NCBI GenBank assembly: GCA_938743325.2
Contig: OW568878.1
Location: 620,001 to 684,000, forward strand
Origin: Pycnococcus provasolii
Lineage: Eukaryota; Chlorophyta; Pseudoscourfieldiophyceae; Pseudoscourfieldiales; Pycnococcaceae
Direction of reading: 5' to 3'
DNA: 64,000 nucleotides
Position numbers and translations under genes: made by a program. The notes beneath the pieces are model-generated. The model was not told the DNA's origin and did no database searches. It worked only from the letters and a program-made list of their open reading frames with translations. Below, in pieces: positions 54,801 to 64,000 of the stretch (positions within the stretch are counted from its first letter, which is position 1; each line of letters starts with the position of its first letter).

Positions 54801-57563
54801 CGATGATCTTCTCCGCGCCAATCTGCTCGGTGTACTCCTTGCCCACGTTCACGACGAGCTGCAGATTCTGGCGAGCGTTCACCTGCATCAGCTCGCGCAG
54901 GCACTCGAGCGCCCACTCGGGCGACAGGCCGCCAAAGTACTGCAGAAGCGCCTGCGGGTCCATGGCGTGCGTGTTGACGACGACGCGCTTGACGTCGCTG
55001 AGGTCGGTGTAGTGCTGCAGAGCACGCATGTACAGCCCAGCCTTCTCGCAAAGCTGCGCGATGCGCGGGCGATCGTAGTGCGTGAACATGCTGTTGGCCA
55101 GGATGGCGTCCGCGACGTTGGGGAACGTGACGAGGTTGATCTCGAGCACCTTCGTCTGCAGCATGGCGTGCTCCGCAAGATCCGGCTTCAGCACGTCGAG
55201 CAGGAAGCTCGTCGCCTCGCGGATCATGTTGCGCTGCAGGAAGAGGTCGGTGATGGCGTTGTAGTCGAGCGGCGGCGGCGTCATGTTCGCAACCTTGATG
55301 GCGAGATTCACGGCGCCCTGCGGGTTATTCATCATCATGCTCTGCAGCAGGAACAGGTAGTCGGGCTTCTGTCCGCTCTGCTCGCTGTAAGCGACGAGCG
55401 CGTCGATGTCGCCCTTCTCCGCCATGCCAGCGAGCGCCTTCTGCGACGCGCCGCACTTCGTGTAGATCTGCTGCGCCATGTCGGAGTCGCCGGCAGCCTT
55501 GACCATGTCCCCGAGCTCCTCAGACGGCTCGAGCTTGTTCTCCCTGAACCACGTGTCGAGCAGCTGCTTCTTGTTCTGCGCGAGCACGAGCCGCGCGAGC
55601 TCGACCGACTCGAAGGCGTTCAGCGCACCCTTCGTCAGCAGCGTGCCAAAGTACTGCAGCAGAGGGCTCGTCTGACCTTGCGGCGCCTGCACCTGCTGGA
55701 ATCGGCCAACCGTCTCGCGCGTGCGCAACGATCCCTGCGGCGACTCAGCCGCCATTTCCGCCGCCTCCTTGTACTGCCCCATGGCCATGAGCTGCTCAAA
55801 CTTCTGCGTGATGAGCGACTCTGCGCCGGGCAGGTTTCCGCGCCGTGCCATCGACATGGCAAGGTCGAGGTTCTTCAGCTGCGTGGAGACGAACGGAACC
55901 ATGGCCTGCGTGTTCACCGTGCACTCGATCACCTGCCCGCCGCGATTGATGGCCAGGAACCCGCCCGACGTCGGCGCGTCGCAGCACGTGAAGATGGGAT
56001 CGCTGGAGATGCGGTTGCGGTACACGGCTGACGCCGTCTCGAGGTCGTACACGAACAGCAGACCGAGCTTGGTGATGACGTACACGAGCCCGTACTTCTC
56101 GCTGATCTGCATGGCGACGGGGAAGTCGTCGGCAAACTCCTGCGGGAAGAACAGGTCCGCCTGCTTCTTGGCGAACGGCTGCTTGCCGGGCTGCGCGCCG
56201 AGCTCGATGACGTGCATCTTGCTGTTGAGCTGCCCACCCGCGACGGACTTGGTGGCGAACGCGATCACGATGCTCTCCTCGGTGTTGCCTGGCACCTTGA
56301 CGCGGCTGAATGCCGCGGCGTGCGCCTCGAGTGCCTGGCTGCGCTGCTGCTCAACGCTGTAGAGCTGCATGAATCCCTTGGCAAGCTGCGGCCGTTCCGG
56401 CGCGCCAGGCGCGATGCCGATGAGCACGAGCCACTTTCCATCCTTGTCAGCCTTGTACTGGATGATCTGGCTTCCGTTGAGGTTTGCGGCACGGTCGAAC
56501 ATCTTCACAGGTTCCGCCGTTCCGTCCATGGACCAGTGGTACACCGCCGTGGCGGTGACGAGGCCGAGCGTGCTCTCGTTCACCCACTTCCAGAAGACGA
56601 CGGACTCGGTCATCTGCACGCTCTTCATCTTGGACTTGAGTTCCATGTTAAAGATCTGCAGGTGGTCCTGCGTGGTTCCCTGCACAGCAGCCTTGAGCGC
56701 GATCACCTTAGAGGTGGGGTGCATGAGAGCGCTGTCTGCGGTGATGGGTCGTCGCATAGGCTGCGATGGGTTGCCCGTCTCGACGATCACCACCATGTTC
56801 CCACCGGCACCTCCCGTCTCACGAACGCAGACGTACTTCTCCGACTGCAGCGTGACGTGCGTGAACGCGATGAACTGCTGCTGGATGCCGAGGTTGGGGA
56901 GCTGAGGTGCGTGGTGGTTGTTTGGGTGTTTGTTTGTTTTGGTGTGTGTGTGTGTGTGTGTGTGTGGTGGGAGGCGTTTTGATGTGGTGAGTATATTCTG
57001 TTCTGTGTGATGTGTATTCTTAAGCGTTAAGCGTTCCAGGGGTAACGGTCGACAACACGCGTGTATCCTTCGAACGGATGGATGGGTGGACGTTGTTTTG
57101 TTTGCCAAAAGGTGCTTCGTCGTCTGATTTCTTAGAAACAGGCGTGACCGTTGATGAAACATACACCGTCGACGATGTCGCGACCAAAAAGACGCCTTGT
57201 TTGCTTCCAAGCGACGGCAAAACGAGTTGCACCACGTGCAAGAAGTCGCTCCGCGATATATCGCAAACACCTCTTCCCCCCCAAAAAACGACTTCCACTC
57301 CACTCCACATATTCTCCATGGGACCCGTTCACGCAAGGGGGGAGGAACGCAACGCACGCATGCATATGAGCAGAAAAGAGCAGAATCAAAGCACCCACCC
57401 ATCAAACAAACCACCCACCATGAATCCAACCAACCACAAGGAAACCAACCAACCAACACAAACAACGATACACACGATACACACCCATGATACGTACCGA
57501 GAGCACCTCCTTCATGGCGATGGGCGCCGCTGCACCCACCACTCCTCCTGCACCCGCCGACAT
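51859..57563 (-). CDS. CHC: Clathrin heavy chain
   Basis: Two exons on the minus strand, 57498-57563 and 51859-56901, encode 1,702 residues, the usual clathrin heavy chain length. Exon 1 gives [20 protein letters not shown] plus LS; exon 2 opens [20 protein letters not shown], so the join restores the conserved start of the beta-propeller. Further marks are [20 protein letters not shown], the long alpha-zigzag of CHCR repeats, and a C-terminal QQQMYGGY. It forms the coat of endocytic and trans-Golgi vesicles. The 596-bp first intron (phase 0, GTACGT to CTCAG) is the only one; over 5 kb follow without a break. Confidence 0.95.
56902..57497 (-). other. First intron of clathrin heavy chain
   Basis: 596 bp, phase 0, GTACGT at 57497 and CTCAG at 56902. 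A CA/GT dinucleotide tract lies near its 3' end (56941-56964). No separate gene seen inside. Confidence 0.8.
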
Positions 57564-58780
57564 GGTCCTAACAAAGACAGAAACGACGGAGACGGAAAGA
57601 CGAACGAACAAAGGGGCGTGCGTGCCCTGTCTTTGTGTGCGGATGACGGACGAACGAAAGCGCCTTTCCGGAGGGCGAGCGAAGCAGGTTCGTTTTGTCC
57701 TCTAAGGGGGAGGGGCGAAGCAGCGAGAAGCCCAAAAGAAGTAGGAAAGAACCTCCTCGGGCTGTCGGGCAGTAGGGTACAGTACGGGAAAGAAAGGCGT
57801 TAGGTTAGGGTTCCCATTCTTTCGGGGTTTCGTTCCTTTCCGTGGGAGAATAGGTGAGGGCCTGAGGGGACAGGTGGTGGGCTCCCAGGGGTCGTTCTCG
57901 TCGTCGCCTTTTTTTCCCCCCTGTTGCCATTTTGGGATCCGTCCCAGACCTTTTCCCATTCGGGTTTGGGGGGATTGTTTTGTTTAGGGTTTGGGGGACG
58001 GAAAACCCTAGCTAGCTTTTTTAATTTTTATACCTTTCTGATTCGTTGGAAGAGTCGTTTCCTGACACACGCCACGCCTTCAAGAAACGCACCTTCAAGT
58101 ATAGGTACTGTACAGTACTACGGTAAATGAAAAAGATGCTGTCTTGTTTGGTGGGGATCGACGTGCTTATCTTCCCGTTCTTTCTCCTGGTATTCCAGAC
58201 CTCTACAACCTGAAGTCGTTCATCGTCTTCGTGGCTTTTTTTTCGTGTGAGCGGAACTGATTGGCTTTTCCTTCCCTTTCATGAGTTTCAGCCATTGCAA
58301 GCAGACGACGGATCCGGCGCATGGCATGGCGGAGAAAACCCTAAAACCTTTTTTTTTTTTCTCGTGGTTGTTTCGTTCGGTTTCCATCCCTTCGCTCTCC
58401 TCCACGTGATGAGGCTTTGTCGTGAGCCTCGCCGTGATGAGGGCAACTGTGAGGGGCAAAACCAAGAGTGAAAGAACCAAACCAACGATTGGCGGAATAT
58501 TATTGGCTGGAAAGGAAGGCCAACAAAAGAATGCAGGCCGCAGGCGTGTGCCCCCCCCATACTTACCACCAAAAGAGGCTCTGCAAAAGGGCAGCAAGGC
58601 GCATGCCTATTGCCTAAAACCAAGGGCAACCCAGATAAGGTCGACGAAAATCCGAAGCAGGTTCCTAAGAGTAAAAGCAAGGGGTTGCACGGACCATCAA
58701 GCTGATGATCAATAGTCTATTATGGTCCAGAATTCCAGATACATAACAAAACCCATCGCCAAAACACCAATCGCCCCGTC
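57564..58780. other. Upstream region of clathrin, no gene seen
   Basis: Probably the clathrin promoter and 5' UTR at the left, with TTAGGTTAGGGTT at about 57801 and TTTAGGGTTTGG/AAACCCTAG near 57984-58013, and TACTGTACAGTACTA near 58105. The remainder (58130-58780) shows no convincing frame or element. Confidence 0.4.
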
Positions 58781-58793
58781 GCTAAGGTACGTA

Positions 58794-58960
58794 CTTCGAA
58801 GGCGGTAGTTTAGGTCGGCGGGTGTCTCATTTTTGTGTTTTTGGCTTCGAAGTGCGACACCCGACCTAAACTACCGTCTACGAAGTTGACGCTTCGAAGT
58901 GAAGTGTCGGCCCAGTGATTTTTGGCTTCGAAGGCAAGCTAAAAACACAAAATTTTCAGG
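58794..58960. repeat. TTCGAA-rich inverted-repeat element
   Basis: The arm CGGTAGTTTAGGTCGGCGGG(TGTC) at 58803-58826 pairs with GACACCCGACCTAAACTACC(G) at 58856-58876, with a two-base bulge. Around them are four CTTCGAAG palindromes (near 58794, 58846, 58891, 58926) and the reversed pair TTTGTGTTTTTGGC / CTAAAAACACAAA. It looks like a small foldback or MITE-like element; no target duplication could be fixed. Confidence 0.5.
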
Positions 58961-59324
58961 ATTTTTTTGAGGTTATTTTTTACATAGGGTACACCGACGC
59001 CAGGTCTGCGCCCAGACAGCCAGGGAACTGGGAGGGGAGCGAGCGGTGGGAGTGGGCACACGTCGCTAAGAACTACTCTTAGCTCATACTTACAGTACCC
59101 CTATCGGATAGGTATGACACGCCGGTGACCTCACTCCCTCCCTCAACCAGGCCAGGCCAAGGCGCGGCGGCGGCGGCGGCGGGACCCCTCTTGCCTCGGC
59201 CTCGGCCTCTGGAACTTCCCCCTCCGGCACCTGCTCCTCAACTACTTGCCTTGCTTGGGCTACGTCACCTTTCATTCTTCGTTTATTTTTATTTTTCCTC
59301 CTTTTGTGCTTAAACTAACTAAAT

Positions 59325-60813
59325 ATGGCTCTCTCTTTGTTTCTTTGCTTACTTGTGCTCTCCTACTCACCCTCTGCTCTTGCGCAGCTGCAGTTCGAAA
59401 CGTCGGCCGGTGCTTCTTTCCAGCTCGACGCGAAAGGGTGCGTGTCGAAATACGCCGAGAAAACCAACTACTTTCCGGACGAACGACGACTCGTCGCCAC
59501 CGGTGACGCGACGGTGGACGGAAACAAGGGAACGACGTCCACAGTCACGGTGGCCAAGGACTTCAGCGTGCAGTACTTCGACACGTTCAAGGTGCTCCGC
59601 AACCACAAGGACAACAAGACGTACGTCCTGCACCAGTGCGGAACGCCGGAAATCACGAAGGACCTGCTTCCCGAACACGCCAAGGATGCGCCCGTGTTCT
59701 CGACGCCCGCGCAGGCGTGGTCAACGGCACTCACGAGCCCGCTCGTCTTCCTCGACATGCTCGGACTCAACCATTTAGCGGACGTCGTGGACATGACGTA
59801 CGTCACGTCGCCGTGCCTTCACAAGCTTGCCAAGTGCTCGAGCAAGGACGAGTTTGGACATACGCACATAGCCTCGAATAGTCCGGGATTCAAGGCGAAC
59901 ATCACCGAAGGGGACAGCGAGGTGCACTTCATCGACGCGTGGGGAACCGGCAAGACGGAGAGCTCCAAGGATGTCTCGTTCGACGCGACGTCGGACCCGG
60001 GAATTCTCAACCCACTCCTCGCTCGCGCGGAGTGGGTCAAGTTCGTTGCCGTCTTCTTCAACGCGGAGCCTCTCGCGAACACCGTCTTCGACGGCATTCA
60101 GCGCCGACTCAACGACGTCTCGAAGCTGTCGAAGGGCGACAACGCCTCGCCTAAGCAGGTTGCCTTTGTGGCGTACAACGGCGGGTACAAGTCTGAGACT
60201 AACCCGGAGTGGAACTCGCCAGCGTCGTGGGTCATCGACAATGCCGAGTACAAGATGGATACCATCAAGCTCGCCGGCGCGACTGCGTACAGCGAGGACA
60301 AGAAGCAGTCGTTTCCTAATGCCACGGGCGTCAAGGAGGCGCTTAAGGGTGTGGACTGCGTGATTGACGAGACGTACGCGCTGGACCCGCTCACGTACAA
60401 CGTGACTTATATAGAGGTCGAACTTAGCCACTTCCTGGCTAAGTTCGACCTCGAACTCGAGGGCGCCGATCTAAGCGACTACCCCTTCCTCGCGAACAAG
60501 TGCGTGATTCGCCTTGACAAGCGCCTGGGCGAGACGGAGGGGGGCGTTGGCATGGACTGGTTCGAGAGCGCGGTTGGGCACCCGGACATTGTCGTCAAGG
60601 ACCTCGTGTCGCTGATCCACGACGGTGCGGTTAGCGCCGACTACAAGGCGAGGTACATGCGTAATATCGCGAAGGGTGAGGTGCCATTCGTAACTTCGCC
60701 CGAAGATTGCGAGGATCCGGAGTCTGTGTGTACCAAGGCTGGTCACGACGACGACCACGACCACGACCACGATCACACGACGACGAAGGCTATGGCTCAC
60801 AGCGATCACGACG

Positions 60814-60851
<38 letters not shown>

Positions 60852-61007
60852 ACGACGACGACGACGGCGGCAGCGAAGCCGACGACGACGGCGGCGGCGG
60901 CAGCGAAGCCGACGACGACGACGAAGACTACAGAGAAGTCCAGCTCGGTGCGCGTATCGCCGTTTGTTTTTGTGGCGGGAGCCGCCGTTGTGGCGCTACT
61001 CCAGTAG
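59325..61007 (+). CDS. Secreted, probably GPI-anchored, putative metal-binding protein
   Basis: A 560-residue protein. Signal peptide 1-20 (MALSLFLCLLVLSYSPSALA). The core of about 440 residues resembles periplasmic substrate-binding proteins of the TroA/BtuF type (for example RAEWVKFVAVFFNAEPLAN), a tentative call. Two His/Asp tracts follow, about 473-485 and 495-510 (DHDHDHDH repeats), then Thr/Ala/Lys repeats, and a C-terminal hydrophobic end (SPFVFVAGAAVVALLQ) that suits a GPI anchor. The layout suggests cell-surface capture of zinc or another metal (inference). Ten-odd N-glycosylation-like sites are not analysed. A perfect 17-bp inverted repeat lies within the coding sequence. Confidence 0.7.
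60414..60452 (+). repeat. Perfect 17-bp inverted repeat inside coding sequence
   Basis: GAGGTCGAACTTAGCCA, loop CTTCC, TGGCTAAGTTCGACCTC. It lies in the substrate-binding-like core and encodes VELSHFLAKFDLE. A 17-bp perfect stem by chance in a coding frame is unlikely. Confidence 0.85.
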
Positions 61008-62134
61008 ACCTTTTAGGTGTGCTCGAGATGGTTTGGACAAGAAGCAGAGCTCGTCAAGTGAAGGAGCTGAACGCAAGGGGAGATTGATAATAAGTTAAAA
61101 AGATATAGATATATTATTCATGCATGCATTACGTTGATATTTAAGTTGATAAAAAATAATAAATAAAATGAAAGTAAACGAATCTCTATTTTATATTCAT
61201 ATACATACTCTGAACCTTAACCAGACTTAAACTAACTATATGTCTCTACATATATGTATAACGATCGGTTCCTATTTGAAAACACCTGCACGAAGATTGA
61301 ACTTCAGCCACGTATGTATCTTAGATGATGAAACTTGACAGGGGAAGTCTGCACGTCCGAGGCCCCTAAACTTAACATCTATCTGTGAGTCTGTGACCGT
61401 GACCGGTTCTTCGAGACCTACATACCCGGTATGTTACCGTCCCTCCCCAGTACATAAAGGCTAGAGGCCCTCCCCTATCATCGGAACAGCCGGAAGTCGG
61501 GGCCCCCCCAGTCTTTGTGCTAGGGTACGTCCTACCGTACGGTTTATGGGCAAGGCGATCGCCCTCCTTCCTTCCTACGATAGTACTACCCGGGTACGGT
61601 ACATACCTATGAGAATCCCTTGCCTGCGCTAATCCTGCGGCCGAGTCCCGAGTCCCTGCCTGCCTGCGGCGTGCGCTACTTCCCTCCCTCGATCCCAATC
61701 CCAAGGCTGCAAGGGGAGATTGCTCTGATCGCGGAACGAAATGATCCCAAGAAATCACAAGCCCTGGCGTTGTGGGATCCCGGGATGGGAGGAGTGATTA
61801 TCACTCAGTGATACACCCTTCCCTCGGACTGTCGGATGGGCGTATCACAACGGCTGATGAGTGATTATAAGCCTGTTCTCGTTCGCTGTTCTTTGGGGCC
61901 ATCAATGGCAGAATGGGCAGGGCAGGTGATGGGCAGGCCCACCATCACTGTCACTGAGGCCTGCCCTTGGGAAATAAATGGGCATGCCTCATCAAAGCCT
62001 TCTCTCCTCAAAGTGCCTTCTCGTCAACGTGCTTGCCTGTCCTGTGGCCTGTGGTAATAATAATAAGGGTAAGTTCCCCTTCGGCCTTCCCTTCGCCCTC
62101 CCTTCCCATCAGCTTCTTGGTGAGTAATTGTCTA
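61008..62134. other. Intergenic gap, no gene seen
   Basis: 1.1 kb. The first 250 bp are AT-rich (3' UTR). Further on lie a TACCCGGGTA palindrome (61587-61596), GC-rich short repeats (CCTGCCTGC near 61655) and a GGGCAGGCC/GGCCTGCCC pair near 61935-61965. No coding or RNA gene is convincing. Confidence 0.35.
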
Positions 62135-63881
62135 ATGTCGTCCATGGGCGACGCCTCCTCCGCGTCCTTGCGCACGGGCGGCGGCGGCGTCGTGCGCAAG
62201 TCCGTCGGATTCACGCGCGAGTCGCTCAGCAGACAAGGCGTGCTCGGGGGAGCTCTCGGGGGAGGAGGCTCCATGCTCGGAAACGCCTCAGGCTCCGTTG
62301 ATGGGCTGTACGGAGGGGGAGGGAGCTTGGACGTGTACGGAGGAAGCAGAGCGAGCTCGCGCATAGGCTCGAGAGCGGGCATGGCGACGCCGAGCCCGCA
62401 GGACGCAGGTCTGAACCGAACGGGACCGGACCTCGCGGTGTACGGCGTGGGTGAGTCGGGAGGCGCGAACATGGACATCAGCAGACCTGTAAGCCGAGGA
62501 AGGCACATCACAGGATCGACGAGAAGAACGGCGGTACGTCTGTCTCAACGTGACGAATACGCGCAAAGTAGAAAATACAGGCCGCTCACAGGTTGACCCC
62601 ACCAAACAAACACACACACACAAAACACAGCCTTACCAAGTGAGCGGTGACGACAGGATGATGGGACGTCCACGCACGGGCGGTGGCACGGGCGGTGGCT
62701 ACACGTCGTTCGGCAGCGGTGGAAGCAGGCCAGGCACGTCGTCTGGCCTGGACGGCGTGGGCGTCGGAGGAGGAGTTGGTGGCAGCGGCCTGGCAGGCGG
62801 ACTCAGTTCCGCACGCCGTGGTCGATCAAGGCAAGGGGCCGCTCCCGAAACCGTGGAGAGAATGAGCTTAAGCAGAGGTGGTGCGCGTGGCTTGAACGCG
62901 CCTTCACCTAGCACCGGAGTTGGCAGGCCAAGCACGCAAGGGCGGCGCAACGAGTCGCGCGGCGGACGGCGCAGGATGGAGGCGACGAACGTCAGCCTCG
63001 AAGACTACCTGCTCGGTCCGACCGGCGATGGAACGGGAGGAGGCTTCAGCGGTGTCGTTTCCATCGACATACCGGAGGACCCAATCACAAACGAATCGAG
63101 CATCGAGGATGGCGACCTGAGCCCGAGCGCGCTGCCGACAACTGGCTTTCGCGACGAGTACGGCGGCGAGCTTCTCGCGGTGTCGCGGCACGACCTTCGT
63201 CCTGCTACGGCGGCGGTGGATCTCCCCGGAACAAGCAAATTTCGCGGCAGCGGTGACTCGTCGACGTCGTCACAGCTCAGTCACGGCCTCGGCGACGACA
63301 GCGGCATGTACGGCTACGGAGGCGGCGGCGGCGGCGGCGGCGGTGGCGGCGCTAGAACGAGAGAGGTGGACCTTAGCTCGCTCAGCGCAGAGCTTTTTTC
63401 ACCCAAAAAGGTGCCTGCGCCGCGCGGGCGCAGCCTGTCAGCTCGAATGGCTGGCGAGGATGGAGGGTGGGAGCTGGACCGCCCGCCGAGTCGGCAGAGA
63501 CCGCCGCCGGAGAACCTGCACTTGTTCGGAATCGGGAAGCGCATCATGCCGAACAGGTACGGCGCCGCGGCACGCCCGACAACAAGTCACGTCTCCAGTC
63601 GCCCAGATCGACCCATGTCTGGACCAAGCATTGGCAGGCCACCGACGCGCAACCGCGGCGGCGACGAAGGTGGCGGTGGCGGCGACGCACCTCAAGTGGA
63701 GCGGAGGCCGCCAACGAACCATCGGCTGCCGGATGCCAGCAACGGCTTAGCGCCGGTGCGTGGTCGAAGCCTCGGCGGTAAAAAGGCATCCGACGAGTAC
63801 CTGTTTCCCGGAACGCGACCTGGCAAACTTCATCAAAAGGCATTTCGCGACATCTACGCGAGCGATTCGGACGGCGATTGA
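62135..63881 (+). CDS. Unknown Gly/Ser/Arg-rich protein
   Basis: Two exons, 62135-62533 and 62631-63881, give about 549 residues; an ATG at 62144 in a CCATGGG context is an equal start. The intron is phase 0, 97 bp, GTACGT to CACAG, with GTTGAC as possible branch site. The protein is low in complexity, rich in Gly, Ser and Arg, with more ordered parts: ATNVSLEDYLLGPTG, DLSSLSAELFSPKKVPAPRG, ENLHLFGIGKRIMPNRYG and a C-terminal EYLFPGTRPGKLHQKAFRD. These short motifs could be linear binding sites. I do not recognise a family; it may be a scaffold or cytoskeletal protein. Confidence 0.65.
62534..62630 (+). other. Intron in the last gene
   Basis: 97 bp, phase 0, GTACGT to CACAG; joins two frames that each end or begin poorly without it. 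Confidence 0.7.
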
Positions 63882-64000
63882 GTTCAGGATTCAGTAGAAT
63901 ATTCATTCCTTCTTCCCTTTCACCAGTCGTCGGTTCCCACTCAGTGCAAGGGTGATGACCTGTTGTATTGATAATGGAAAACACAAAAGGGTACCATTTA

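Noticed and set aside
52357-56031. A 1,224-codon open frame on the plus strand antisense to clathrin heavy chain
   Set aside because: It mirrors the GC-biased third positions of the clathrin gene, is rich in Arg, Leu, Val and His, and shows no domain. The same holds for long antisense frames over D-lactate dehydrogenase, PDI and phosphorylase.
56902-57465. Continuous N-terminal extension of the clathrin frame
   Set aside because: It reads through a CA/GT tract and gives a biased peptide unlike clathrin. Splicing from the 66-nt exon at 57498-57563 restores the conserved start.
61935-61965. GGGCAGGCC/GGCCTGCCC pair as a terminator or foldback
   Set aside because: Short GC-rich arms with a long loop and no neighbouring gene end.
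1-64000. tRNA, rRNA or CRISPR features, and a chromosome end
   Set aside because: No cloverleaf-like sequence with intact A and B boxes, no rRNA core sequence and no regular spacer array was found. The CCCTAA arrays are short, in both orientations and flanked by genes, so none is a telomere.

Overview
The window is nuclear DNA of a photosynthetic eukaryote with a small, compact genome, most likely a chlorophyte green alga (prasinophyte-like). The best clue is a nuclear petM gene (13453-13878) with a plastid transit peptide; in red-lineage algae petM normally stays in the plastid. Clathrin heavy chain, the DNA2 nuclease-helicase, SF1, PRP39, RRP46 and a BEACH protein are plainly eukaryotic. 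At least ten genes have TGTAA in or next to their 3' flank, the polyadenylation signal type used by many green algae. I cannot name the species from the sequence.

Layout: end of an unknown gene (1-104), agmatine deiminase (-), MLO-like membrane protein (+), RRP46-like exosome subunit (+), SF1/BBP (-), lumenal PI3/4K-like kinase (-), plastid ACT-glucan phosphorylase (+), petM (+), a degenerate IGHMBP2/UPF1-type helicase (+), fatty acid hydroxylase family protein (-), 2OG oxygenase (+), MscS-like channel with an apparent frameshift (+), LURP-one-like protein (-), mTERF-like plastid protein (+), D-lactate dehydrogenase (-), E2-like/2OG fusion protein (+), a whole-looking MULE DNA transposon, FAN-type BEACH-WD40 protein (+), DNA2 (+), a Copia-type fossil, protein disulfide isomerase (+), PRP39 (-), two tandem SIMPL-domain genes (+), a membrane coiled-coil protein (+), a hotdog thioesterase (-), a single-pass membrane protein (+), clathrin heavy chain (-), a secreted His/Asp-rich putative metal-binding protein (+) and an unknown glycine-rich protein (+).

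Genes are mostly intronless and 50-900 bp apart, with many convergent or divergent pairs. I could place four introns (petM, PDI, clathrin heavy chain, last gene). All are phase 0, start GTACGT and end CAG. The PDI and clathrin introns both follow a 66-nt first coding exon.

The most striking non-coding pattern is short arrays of the telomere-type unit CCCTAA/TTAGGG. They lie upstream of gene starts and I saw none inside a strictly convergent gap. Other points of interest are the pseudohelicase, the ACT-phosphorylase and E2-2OG fusions, the MULE with identical 112-bp ends and a 9-bp target duplication, an SF1 without a zinc knuckle, a PDI without a KDEL-type tail, and a perfect 17-bp hairpin inside the coding sequence of the putative metal-binding protein.
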